Positions 17,858 to 25,088 of a stretch of DNA of 64,000 bases are shown here, one piece after another (the first letter of the stretch is position 1; every line of letters begins with the position of its first letter). The notes beneath the pieces are model-generated. The model was not told the DNA's origin, searched no databases, and was given only the letters and a program-made list of their open reading frames with translations. The translations under genes were made by a program, and so were the position numbers. Source of the stretch: DATMXT01 sp963662765 (lineage in GTDB: Bacteria > Bacillota > Clostridia > Oscillospirales > Feifaniaceae); NCBI GenBank assembly GCA_963662765.2, contig CAXXUP010000008.1, forward strand, positions 186,001 through 250,000, given 5' to 3'.

Positions 17858-20218
17858 TCAGATCAGCTGCTGGGCGTACCGCACGGCGTCCATGGCGGTG
17901 GCGGCGTAGAAGTCTGCCCCGATCGTGTCGGCGTAGTCCTTTGTCAGCACCGCACCGCCGACGATGACGCGGCAGGCCGGTGCCGAAATCTTCAGCAGCC
18001 GGATGGTCTCCGCCATGGCCGGCACCGTTGTCGTCATGAGGGCACTGAGCCCCACCAAGGGAGCGTCGGTCTCGCGAGCCTTGTCGACCACCGTCTGGGG
18101 CGCGACATCGCGGCCGAGGTCGATGATGCGAAAACCGTAGTTTTGCAGCAGGGTTTTGACGATGTTCTTGCCGATGTCGTGGATGTCCCCCCTGACGGTG
18201 GCTAAAATGATGGGCGGACCACCACCACCCGTTGCCGGAAGCGCTTTTTTGATCTCCTCGAAAGCAGCCGCCGCCGCCTCGGCGCTCATTAAGAGCTGGG
18301 GCAAAAAGACGGTCTTCTCTTCAAAGCCGCGGCCCATGATGTCGAGAGCCGGCACGATCTCGCGGGCGATGATGTCAAGCGGGTCGCTAGTTTTCAACGC
18401 CTCGCGGGCAGCGGTGGCAGCCCCCTGCACAAGCCCCTTTACAACGGCACCTGTCAGCCCTACATATGCCGGAAGTGGTGCCGCTTCCTTTTTGAGTCCG
18501 GCCGCAAAACCGATATAAGCTTCACATCGCTCGTCTTTGCCCGCAAGGGCGTGATATGCCCGCCAGGCTCCCATCATGGTGTCGGAGCAGGGGTTAATGA
18601 TGGCTGCCGTCAGCCCATTTTGCAGCGCCATCGTGAGAAAGGCGGCACTGATGATATCCCTGCCCGGCAGGCCAAATGAGATGTTGGAGACGCCCAAGAT
18701 GCACCTGCCGGAGAGCTCGCGGCGGATCAGGGTGATTGTCTCGAGCGCCGTCACGGCTGCGTCCGGCTGGGCCGAGACGGCCATGGCCAGGGGGTCAAAC
18801 AGGAGGTCATGCCGGGCTATGCCATACCGGCTCGCCTCCATGGCGATCTTTTTCGCGACCGCATGCCTACCCATGGCCGTCTCAGGGATGCCGTCCTCAT
18901 CTAGTGTGAGGCATACTGCCATCCCGCCGTACTTTTTAATGAGCGGAAAGACAGCGTCCATGCTTTCTTTTTTACCGTTGACCGAGTTGACGAGCGGCTT
19001 GCCGCAATAGATGCGCATGGCCCGTTCCAGCGCCGCGGGGTCTCCGGTGTCGATTTGCAGGGGCAGCGGACAGACGGCTTGCAGCCGTGCGACGCAGACT
19101 TCGAGCAGCGCCGCCTCGTCAAGACCGGGCAGCCCAACGTTGACGTCGAGCACCCCGGCGCCCCGCTCCTCCTGAATGAGTCCCTCCCGCAGGAGGATGT
19201 CGATGTCCCCCTCCCGGAGAGCTGCCGCCAGCCGCTTTTTGCCCGTGGGGTTAATGCGCTCGCCGATCATAACGGGCGCATCACCGAACGTCACCGCCTG
19301 TCTGCCGGAACTGATGACGGCCAGGCACTTGTCCGAAAGCGGGGCGGGCGGAATGTCCTTTGTCGCATCGACTAAGGCCCGGATAAACTCGGGCGTCGTT
19401 CCGCAGCATCCGCCGACGATACGGGCACCGTACAGAACGGCCTTTTGCATGGAGGCGGCAAAGCCGTCGGGGCCCACGTCATAGACGGCGGACCCTCCCT
19501 GTGCCCTAGGCAGCCCGGCATTCGGCTTGACGATGATCGGCACAGAAGCGGCGGCGGCAAATCGCGGCACCAGTTCCACCATTTTAGCGGGACCTAAAGA
19601 GCAGTTCATGCCGACGGCGTCGGCCCCCATGCCCTCAAGCATCGCCACCATGGTCTCGGGGGTAGCGCCGGTCATGAGCCGGCCCTTTTCATCGTAGACA
19701 TTGGTGACGATGACCGGCAGGCCGCAGTTTTCCTTGACGGCAAGCAGGGCAGCCTTAGTCTCGTAGGCGTCGTTCATGGTCTCGATGGCCACAAGGTCTG
19801 CCTCGGCGGCGCCCGCCCTGACAATTTCGGCAAATAAGCCCACCGCATCCTCAAAGGGCAGATCTCCGAGGGGCTCCAACATGCGGCCCAAGGGGCCGAT
19901 GTCGAGGGCAACATATCGCCCCTCTCCTTCATTTGCCGCAGCTCTTGCACAGGAGACGGCGGCCCGGACGACTTCGAAAAGGTGCGGCCTACCCTCCCTG
20001 CCGTCATACTTCAGGGGATTTGCCCCGAATGTGTTGGTGTAGACGATGTTGCTTCCGGCCTCAAAGTAGGCCCTATGAAGTGCCGTGATGCGATCGGGGT
20101 ACTTCATATTCCAAAGCTCGGGCAGTTCGCCCGGAGCAAGCCCCATAGCCTGAAGCAGCGTTCCGGTGCCGCCGTCCAGGTAGAGCAGCCCCGCTTTCAG
20201 CTTTTCTCGTACTGTCAT
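17858..20218 (-). CDS. metH: Cobalamin-dependent methionine synthase, short form without activation domain
   Basis: The enzyme transfers the methyl group of methyltetrahydrofolate through cobalamin to homocysteine. The 786 residues hold three modules. First is a homocysteine-binding barrel (about 1-295, with GGCCGTTPEFI carrying the zinc-ligand cysteines). Next is a pterin-binding barrel (about 310-560, from VMIGERINPTGKK). Last are a B12 cap and B12-binding domain (about 580-786) with the cobalt-ligand motif GDIHDIGKNIV. The C-terminal S-adenosylmethionine-dependent reactivation domain of E. coli MetH is absent and is encoded by the preceding gene. The ATG at 20218 is preceded by GGAGGAG; a longer reading to 20335 overlaps the upstream gene. 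It is the last gene of the metF operon. Confidence 0.93.
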   Translation of the reverse strand: MTVREKLKAGLLYLDGGTGTLLQAMGLAPGELPELWNMKYPDRITALHRAYFEAGSNIVYTNTFGANPLKYDGREGRPHLFEVVRAAVSCARAAANEGEGRYVALDIGPLGRMLEPLGDLPFEDAVGLFAEIVRAGAAEADLVAIETMNDAYETKAALLAVKENCGLPVIVTNVYDEKGRLMTGATPETMVAMLEGMGADAVGMNCSLGPAKMVELVPRFAAAASVPIIVKPNAGLPRAQGGSAVYDVGPDGFAASMQKAVLYGARIVGGCCGTTPEFIRALVDATKDIPPAPLSDKCLAVISSGRQAVTFGDAPVMIGERINPTGKKRLAAALREGDIDILLREGLIQEERGAGVLDVNVGLPGLDEAALLEVCVARLQAVCPLPLQIDTGDPAALERAMRIYCGKPLVNSVNGKKESMDAVFPLIKKYGGMAVCLTLDEDGIPETAMGRHAVAKKIAMEASRYGIARHDLLFDPLAMAVSAQPDAAVTALETITLIRRELSGRCILGVSNISFGLPGRDIISAAFLTMALQNGLTAAIINPCSDTMMGAWRAYHALAGKDERCEAYIGFAAGLKKEAAPLPAYVGLTGAVVKGLVQGAATAAREALKTSDPLDIIAREIVPALDIMGRGFEEKTVFLPQLLMSAEAAAAAFEEIKKALPATGGGGPPIILATVRGDIHDIGKNIVKTLLQNYGFRIIDLGRDVAPQTVVDKARETDAPLVGLSALMTTTVPAMAETIRLLKISAPACRVIVGGAVLTKDYADTIGADFYAATAMDAVRYAQQLI

Positions 20219-20252
20219 TTTGTTCTCCTCCATATCGGGATTTGCGTTTTGC

Positions 20253-20924
20253 TCACTGTCTGAAAAGGCAGTTTGCCTTTTTGCACGCCCCACACCCCGT
20301 ACGCCTAACTGTACAGCCCCGCTCCCCCACCCCAACGATGGCCGACACCGACTTGCGCGGCGTCATGAGGAGGGCTCCCGTCAGCGCGATACCGGCCTGC
20401 CGGGGCGCGTCGAGCAGGGTGAGCAGCGGACGCTGCGCATGAAGTGCAAGGTCGCCGTAGCCGGGACTAAAGCGCGGGCGCACCGAAAGGGAGCGGTCGG
20501 CGCATTCTTTTTTGAATGCTTCGTAGAGTTCGTCGCACCAGGCCTCGACCGCCGCAGTGCCGACAGCGTCGAGCACGACGGCCTTGGCTTGACTTTGCAG
20601 CGCCGCTCTGTCACGGGCTGCGTCCGCCATGGGGCCGACCGTCGCCGCGAAAAGGATGGCGCTGCCGCATCCGGCGAGCGCACGTGCCAGATCGGCACTG
20701 CGAAGTTCCAGTTCACCAAACCGTACGGCATCCTCTGTTACCGCAATGTCGGCCTCAATCGAACAGGCCCTGTAGTCGACGACGGCCTCAAACTCGGCAA
20801 GGCATTCCTCGAGGAGGGCGGCGGTCATCTCGTCCGGCTCTTTTTTCCCAAATCCAAGATACCGCAGCACCTCGGCGCGGGAAACGTCGACATGCGCCGC
20901 CGAGTGGCGGGACAGCGCCCTCAT
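20253..20924 (-). CDS. Stand-alone methionine synthase activation domain protein
   Basis: This 223-residue protein corresponds to the reactivation domain of MetH, which binds S-adenosylmethionine and remethylates oxidised cob(II)alamin. The region RPRFSPGYGD (about residues 150-160) is the family's SAM-binding signature, and FAATVGPMAD lies earlier. The C-terminus is cysteine-rich (TGCGACKKANC), which may carry a metal or be a redox site. It overlaps metF by ATGA and precedes metH by 34 bases, matching the division of MetH into two polypeptides seen in several Clostridia. Confidence 0.88.
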   Translation of the reverse strand: MRALSRHSAAHVDVSRAEVLRYLGFGKKEPDEMTAALLEECLAEFEAVVDYRACSIEADIAVTEDAVRFGELELRSADLARALAGCGSAILFAATVGPMADAARDRAALQSQAKAVVLDAVGTAAVEAWCDELYEAFKKECADRSLSVRPRFSPGYGDLALHAQRPLLTLLDAPRQAGIALTGALLMTPRKSVSAIVGVGERGCTVRRTGCGACKKANCLFRQ

Positions 20925-21784
20925 GCGAGAATTGCCGAGAGGTTTTTTTGTATGGCCTCGGCCACCTGCGGGTGGTTCATGGAGTAGACATGGACCGCCC
21001 GAATGCCGTTGGCGTAGAGGTCGATGATCTGCTCGGTGGCGTAGGCGATGCCAGCCTGCATCATGGCGGCCGGCCTGTCTCCAAATCGGTCGACGATGTG
21101 CAAAAATCGCTGCGGCAGGGCGGTGCCCGAAAGGGACACGATGCGCTTAATCTGTTTTGCGTTTGTCACCGGCATGATGCCGGCCACAACCGGCACCGTG
21201 ATGCCGGCTTCTCTGGCCTTATATAAAAAATTGTAAAGAATGTTGTTGTCGAAAAACATCTGGGTCGTCAGAAATTCGCAGCCGGCGTCGACTTTGATTT
21301 TCAGATTCTCCACGTCCTCCCGCAAGGTGGCCGACTCGAGATGCCCCTCTGGGTAGCAGGCCCCGCCGACGCAAAAACCGCCGTACTCCTCCGCCGCTCC
21401 GGCAAGTTCACTGGCATAGCGGTAGCTCCATGCGTCTTTTGGCCGGGACTCCTCCGTCACGTCACCCCGAAGGGCGAGCACGTTTTCAATGCCGGCATTG
21501 CGAAAGGCGTCAAGCTGACACGCTACACCTTCTTTTGTCGAGTCGACGCAGGAGAGGTGGGCTAAAACCGGCACCCCAAACCGCTTCGTCAGGTTGGCGG
21601 CCATGTCCACTGTGTATTTTTCCGAGCCGCCGCCCCGGCAGGTCACGCTCATATAGCTTGGCTTTAGGGCTGCAATGCGCTCAGTCGCCTCCCGAATGGA
21701 GTCGTAGCCGGCATCCGACTTCGGCGGAAAAACCTCAAATGACAAAGACGGGGCGCCGCTGTGCAAAATGTCCGATATCCTCAT
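20921..21784 (-). CDS. metF: Methylenetetrahydrofolate reductase
   Basis: MetF reduces methylene-THF to methyl-THF, the methyl donor for MetH encoded downstream. The 287-residue flavoprotein shows the family features SFEVFPPKSD (residues 14-23), SVTCRGGGS, LAHLSCVD, LALRGDV and TQMFFDNNILYNF. The start at 21784 has GAGGAG upstream, just past the leader terminator at 21803-21836. The alternative start at 21841 would place the terminator inside the coding sequence. The gene is first in the metF-activation domain-metH operon and is preceded by the leader peptide described separately. Confidence 0.95.
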   Translation of the reverse strand: MRISDILHSGAPSLSFEVFPPKSDAGYDSIREATERIAALKPSYMSVTCRGGGSEKYTVDMAANLTKRFGVPVLAHLSCVDSTKEGVACQLDAFRNAGIENVLALRGDVTEESRPKDAWSYRYASELAGAAEEYGGFCVGGACYPEGHLESATLREDVENLKIKVDAGCEFLTTQMFFDNNILYNFLYKAREAGITVPVVAGIMPVTNAKQIKRIVSLSGTALPQRFLHIVDRFGDRPAAMMQAGIAYATEQIIDLYANGIRAVHVYSMNHPQVAEAIQKNLSAILA

Positions 21785-21802
21785 AGCTTGTCTTCTCCTC
21801 GC

Positions 21803-21836
21803 AAAAATAAAAATCCGGAAGCAAAATACTCCCGGA
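21803..21836 (-). terminator. Leader terminator of metF operon (attenuator)
   Basis: On the minus strand TCCGGGAG pairs with CTTCCGGA (8 bp, one G-U) around a 7-base loop, followed at once by TTTTTATTTTT. It stands 19 bases before the metF start codon, so it would stop transcription before the operon. Its 5' arm also belongs to a competing 13-bp pairing (21828-21840 with 21923-21935). Confidence 0.8.
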
Positions 21837-21935
21837 CACAAGACAACTTATGAGGGTGATGCCGCGATGGCTCCGCCTTTCAGGCGGCGCAGGACGCACG
21901 ACAAATACACCCGCACAGCTTCTGTGTCCGGGAGT
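21828..21935 (-). promoter_or_regulatory. Long-range 13-bp helix competing with the metF leader terminator
   Basis: On the minus strand ACTCCCGGACACA (21935-21923) is perfectly complementary to TGTGTCCGGGAGT (21840-21828), enclosing about 82 bases. The 3' arm contains the entire 5' arm of the terminator, so the two structures exclude each other and the long helix would act as antiterminator. The 5' arm can also fold locally (CACAG-AAG-CTGTG), giving a third state. Inside the loop are a GGGTG/CACCC pairing and a CCGCCT-GAA-AGGCGG hairpin at the leader-peptide stop codon. Confidence 0.65.
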
Positions 21936-21969
21936 TAAGCATTCGTCCGATCCTGGCAATCAGTGTCAA
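21880..21969 (-). CDS. Cysteine-rich leader peptide of the metF operon
   Basis: A 29-codon reading frame begins with TTG at 21969, eight bases after a perfect AGGAGG, and ends with TGA at 21880. An in-frame ATG nine codons later with AGGA upstream is an alternative start. The C-terminal half reads LCGCICRASC before AA-stop, giving four Cys codons (TGC, TGT, TGT, TGC) in nine codons. The Cys codons lie directly after the 5' arm of the 13-bp helix. The position between a consensus promoter and a terminator/antiterminator, plus the codon bias, is the pattern of a translation-controlled attenuator. There is no sign that the peptide has another function. Sensing of cysteine rather than methionine is an inference. 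Confidence 0.7.
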   Translation of the reverse strand: MTLIARIGRMLNSRTQKLCGCICRASCAA

Positions 21970-22000
21970 GTGTCGCGCCTCCTTTTGTTGATTTTCATGA

Positions 22001-22029
22001 ATTATAACAGGCTTTTTGTACAATGTCAA
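22001..22029 (-). promoter_or_regulatory. Consensus promoter of the metF operon
   Basis: On the minus strand TTGACA (22029-22024), 17 bases and TATAAT (22006-22001) match the sigma-A consensus exactly. Transcription would start near 21993 and give a leader of about 210 bases before metF. Confidence 0.88.
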
Positions 22030-22075
22030 CATACGTTTTGGATATTCGATTCATTTTGCGCGATTGCCGGTCCGC

Positions 22076-22104
22076 TTGCACATATGGGATTTTTTTGATA
22101 TGAT
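22076..22104 (+). promoter_or_regulatory. Promoter of the flavoprotein gene
   Basis: TTGCAC (22076-22081), 17 bases and TATGAT (22099-22104) stand about 35 bases upstream of the flavoprotein start codon. It is divergent from the metF promoter with about 45 bases between the two -35 boxes. Confidence 0.65.
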
Positions 22105-22138
22105 TTATATATATTTAAAATAAGAAAGGTGCGATAAC

Positions 22139-22762
22139 ATGAAAGTACTTCTAATCAACGGAAGCCCCAACGAAGACGGGTGCACCTATACGGCACTATG
22201 CGAGGTTGCCGGAAAGCTTCAATCGCACGGCATTGAGACCGAGATCCTGCAGATCGGCCGGGCGCCTGTCGCCGGGTGCATCGACTGCGGCGCCTGCGTT
22301 AAAACCCATCGGTGCGTCTTTGACGACCTCGTAAACGACATCGCGGGCCGGATTGACGAGTTCGACGGCCTTGTGGTGGGCTCCCCGGTCTATTACGCCG
22401 GCCCCTCCGGTCAAATCTGCGCCCTGCTCGATCGACTGTTCCAAGTCACGGGACGGCGTATGGCAGGAAAAGTCGGGGCATGCATCGTCTCCTGTCGCCG
22501 CGGGGGCGCCACGGCAGCATTTGACCGGCTGAACAAATATTTCACCATAACCAACATGGTCGTAGCCTCCTCGCAGTACTGGAACCAGGTCCACGGCAAC
22601 ACGCCGGAAGAGGTTTTGCAGGACATTGAAGGCCTGCAGACCATGCGCACGCTCGGCGAAAACATGGCCTGGCTTTTGAAGAGCCTTGCGGCCGGCCGGA
22701 CAGCCGGGGTCACACCCCCGCAGTATGAGCGGCGCATCTACACCAACTTCATCAGAGAATAA
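22139..22762 (+). CDS. Flavodoxin-fold NAD(P)H oxidoreductase, iron-sulfur flavoprotein type
   Basis: A 207-residue protein of the NADPH-dependent FMN reductase fold. The FMN phosphate loop NGSPNEDGCTYTAL lies at residues 7-20. The cluster Cys47-x2-Cys50-x2-Cys53-x5-Cys59 (GCIDCGACVKTHRC) resembles the 4Fe-4S site of iron-sulfur flavoproteins. The flavin-binding SPVYYAGPSGQICALLDR follows. Such enzymes reduce quinones, nitro compounds or unknown acceptors in the cytoplasm. The ribosome binding site is AGAAAGGTG. It sits 33 bases before the DUF1538 gene and may be co-transcribed with it, but no functional link is evident. Confidence 0.85.
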   Translation: MKVLLINGSPNEDGCTYTALCEVAGKLQSHGIETEILQIGRAPVAGCIDCGACVKTHRCVFDDLVNDIAGRIDEFDGLVVGSPVYYAGPSGQICALLDRLFQVTGRRMAGKVGACIVSCRRGGATAAFDRLNKYFTITNMVVASSQYWNQVHGNTPEEVLQDIEGLQTMRTLGENMAWLLKSLAAGRTAGVTPPQYERRIYTNFIRE

Positions 22763-22795
22763 TGCTCGCTTAAAATAAAGAACGGGGGGAACGCT

Positions 22796-24313
22796 TTGAA
22801 CGAGAAACTAAAGGAAAAACTGAGTGAATCCCTCTCGTCGGTGCTTCCGGTCACGGGGATCGTTTTGTTTTTGAGCGTTGCTGTCACCCCGCTTGACATC
22901 GGCACCTTGGCGCTCTTTGCCGTGGGCACTATCTTGCTGATCTTCGGAATGGGGCTTTTCAGCCTCGGCGTCGACATGTCGATGCTCCCGATGGGCGCGC
23001 ACATGGGCAGCCATATCACAAAGCTTCGGCGGCTTCCCATCATTTTGCTGCTCTGTTTCATCATGGGTACCGTCATCACCGTCGCCGAACCGGACCTCGC
23101 GGTTTTGGCCGGACAGGTACCTCACATCCCGAGCATGGTCATTATCGTCACCGTGGCGGCGGGGGTCGGGCTTTTTCTCGCGGCGGCGTTTTTGCGGCTC
23201 GTGTTTCGGCTGTCCCTGCGGTATCTGCTGCTTGGATTTTACACTCTGGTCTTTGTTCTCGCGATGTTCGTGCCGCCGGAATTTCTAGCCGTCGCCTTTG
23301 ATTCGGGCGGCGTGACGACGGGGCCTATCACGGTGCCCTTTGTCATGTCGATCGGCATCGGCATGGCGTCGGTCGTCGCCAATAGCCGGGACGAGGACAG
23401 TTTCGGACTCATTGCACTGTGCTCCATCGGGCCCATTTTATCGGTCATGCTCCTGAGCATATTCTATCCCGTCGGCGCCGGTGCATACGTGCCCACCGAG
23501 CTTGTACCGGTGGCCGACTCCAGGGAGCTTGTGATGGTTTTTGCCCGGCAGGCGCCGCACTATGTCCTTGAGGTCGCCCGTGCGCTGCTGCCCATTGTCG
23601 TCTTCTTCTCCCTGTTCCAAGTGCTCCACCTGAAGCTGCCGCGGCGGGAAATCGCAAAGCTTTCGGTCGGCATGCTCTATACCTTCTTGGGGCTCGTACT
23701 CTTTTTGACCGGCGTCAACGTCGCCTTTATGCCGGCCGGAAACGCCATCGGCTCTCTCATTGCGGCCATGCCCGTCCGATGGATCATCGTGCCCATTGGC
23801 ATGGTCATCGGCTACTACATCGTCAGGGCCGAGCCCGCCGTGCATGTGCTGACAAGCCAGGTTGAGGAAATCACGGACGGATGCGTCTCCCGCAAGGCCA
23901 TGATGGGCGCCTTATCGGCCGGTGTCTCCATTTCGATCGGTCTTGCGATGGTGCGCATGCTGACCGGAATTTCCATCTGGTATTTCCTGCTGCCGGGCTA
24001 CATTTTAGCCTTGGGACTGCAGTTTTTTGTGCCGCCGATCATATCGGCTGTGGCATTCGATTCGGGCGGCGTCGCCTCGGGCCCCATGACGGCGACTTTC
24101 CTGCTGCCCTTCGCGATGGGGGCCTGCGAGCAGCTCGGCGGCAACGTCTTTGTGGATGCCTTCGGCATCGTGGCTATGGTGGCCATGACCCCGCTGATCA
24201 CAATTCAACTCATGGGACTTGTCTTCGGGGGCGGGAAGTGCCGGGCACAGGCAGACGTGCCGGAAGCTGCGGCTGCGGCCGAAGAGATTATCGATTTTGT
24301 AACGGGAGGATGA
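22796..24313 (+). CDS. DUF1538 family integral membrane protein (putative transporter)
   Basis: A 505-residue protein with about twelve hydrophobic segments in two homologous halves. Each half carries the signature AFDSGGVxxGPxT within a re-entrant-looking region (about residues 165-180 and 415-430), preceded by FVPP or MFVPPEF. This internal duplication is typical of DUF1538, a family thought to be a transporter of unknown substrate. The start is TTG at 22796 with GGGGGGA five bases upstream. Two P-II-like genes follow at once (1 and 1 bases apart), which is a recurrent arrangement and implies control of transport by P-II-type sensors. Confidence 0.82.
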   Translation: MNEKLKEKLSESLSSVLPVTGIVLFLSVAVTPLDIGTLALFAVGTILLIFGMGLFSLGVDMSMLPMGAHMGSHITKLRRLPIILLLCFIMGTVITVAEPDLAVLAGQVPHIPSMVIIVTVAAGVGLFLAAAFLRLVFRLSLRYLLLGFYTLVFVLAMFVPPEFLAVAFDSGGVTTGPITVPFVMSIGIGMASVVANSRDEDSFGLIALCSIGPILSVMLLSIFYPVGAGAYVPTELVPVADSRELVMVFARQAPHYVLEVARALLPIVVFFSLFQVLHLKLPRREIAKLSVGMLYTFLGLVLFLTGVNVAFMPAGNAIGSLIAAMPVRWIIVPIGMVIGYYIVRAEPAVHVLTSQVEEITDGCVSRKAMMGALSAGVSISIGLAMVRMLTGISIWYFLLPGYILALGLQFFVPPIISAVAFDSGGVASGPMTATFLLPFAMGACEQLGGNVFVDAFGIVAMVAMTPLITIQLMGLVFGGGKCRAQADVPEAAAAAEEIIDFVTGG

Positions 24314-24314
24314 C

Positions 24315-24668
24315 ATGGCCGAACACGAAAAAATCATGCTGCTGTTTGTGATCGCCGACACCAAAAGTGACGACGCGATCGGTGACTATTTGAAAAGGCT
24401 CGGATGCCGCATGATCATGACCATCAGAGGTCGAGGCACCGTCAAAAGTGAGGTTCTGACGGCCCTTGGACTCGGAGACAGCCGCCGGTCGGTGACGGCC
24501 TGCATCATCAAAGTGGAAAACGAAGAAACGGTGCTGACAAAGCTCAACCGGAAAATGCACTTCGACCAGCCGGGGAACGGCGTGGCCTTTACAATTGATA
24601 TTGACAGCGTGGGTGGACTGAAAACCCTGGAGTACCTATGCGGCTCCCACGCGACCGGAGGTGTATAA
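24315..24668 (+). CDS. P-II-like regulator, first of two
   Basis: A 117-residue protein with the ferredoxin-like P-II fold: an opening strand MLLFVIADTKSDD, the helix DDAIGDYLKRLGCR, a loop region IRGRGTVKSEVLTALGLGDSRRSV in the T-loop position and a C-terminal VAFTIDIDSVGGL strand. It lacks the conserved uridylylation tyrosine context of GlnB/GlnK, so it is a divergent member. It lies one base after the DUF1538 gene with GGGAGG upstream and is expected to bind the transporter's cytoplasmic face and respond to a nucleotide or metabolite. The ligand cannot be inferred. Confidence 0.78.
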   Translation: MAEHEKIMLLFVIADTKSDDAIGDYLKRLGCRMIMTIRGRGTVKSEVLTALGLGDSRRSVTACIIKVENEETVLTKLNRKMHFDQPGNGVAFTIDIDSVGGLKTLEYLCGSHATGGV

Positions 24669-24669
24669 C

Positions 24670-25026
24670 ATGAAGAGCAACATCCAAATGATTTTGGCTG
24701 TGGTCAATCGCGGCTTTGCGGACGAGGCAATGGACGCCGCCCGTGATGCCGGGGCCAACGGTGGAACCATCGTCCACGCCAAGGGGTCCGGCGACGGCGA
24801 CGACACCAAATTCCACGGCATCACGATCCAACACGAAAAAGAGATGCTGCTGATTCTCACCAGCGCCTGCGACCGAAAGGCCATCATGCAGGCCGTCGCG
24901 GCCCGGGTCGGCATCCAAACGCCGGGACAGGGCATCGTCTTTTCGCTCCCGGTCAGCAGTGCCGTCGGCCTCATGGGTGAGTACGACTGCGAAGACGAGG
25001 ATGAAGACGAATTTATGAATCCATAG
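24670..25026 (+). CDS. P-II-like regulator, second of two, with acidic tail
   Basis: A 118-residue paralogue of the preceding protein: NIQMILAVVNRGFADEAMDAARDAGANGGTIVHAKG carries the first strand-helix unit and T-loop start, and PGQGIVFSLPVSSAVGL the last strand. The C-terminus is strongly acidic (CEDEDEDEF), unlike typical P-II proteins. The chosen ATG at 24670 follows GGAGGTG; a start three codons earlier is weaker. The stop of the previous gene (24666-24668) almost touches its start, so the two are translationally coupled. The pair may form a mixed trimer or two sensors. Confidence 0.78.
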   Translation: MKSNIQMILAVVNRGFADEAMDAARDAGANGGTIVHAKGSGDGDDTKFHGITIQHEKEMLLILTSACDRKAIMQAVAARVGIQTPGQGIVFSLPVSSAVGLMGEYDCEDEDEDEFMNP

Positions 25027-25045
25027 CTTCCCCAGACGAGCATGG

Positions 25046-25081
25046 TGCGGCCGGCACAGCCATATGACTGTGCCGGCCGCA
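25046..25081. terminator. Bidirectional hairpin between P-II genes and phoR
   Basis: The 14-bp perfect stem (TGCGGCCGGCACAG with CTGTGCCGGCCGCA) lies between convergent genes, 19 bases after the second P-II gene and 7 bases after the phoR stop. It has no T-run on either side, so termination efficiency is uncertain. Confidence 0.5.
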
Positions 25082-25088
25082 TCGCTAT

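Noticed and set aside
21853..21867. T-box-like sequence AGGGTGATGCCGCG on the plus strand near the metF leader
   Set aside because: Two positions needed to bind the tRNA end differ from the T-box consensus, it is on the wrong strand for metF, and no specifier stem could be seen upstream.
21803..21969. SAM riboswitch before metF
   Set aside because: No conserved SAM-I, SAM-II or SAM-IV core could be matched; a ribosome-controlled leader fits better.
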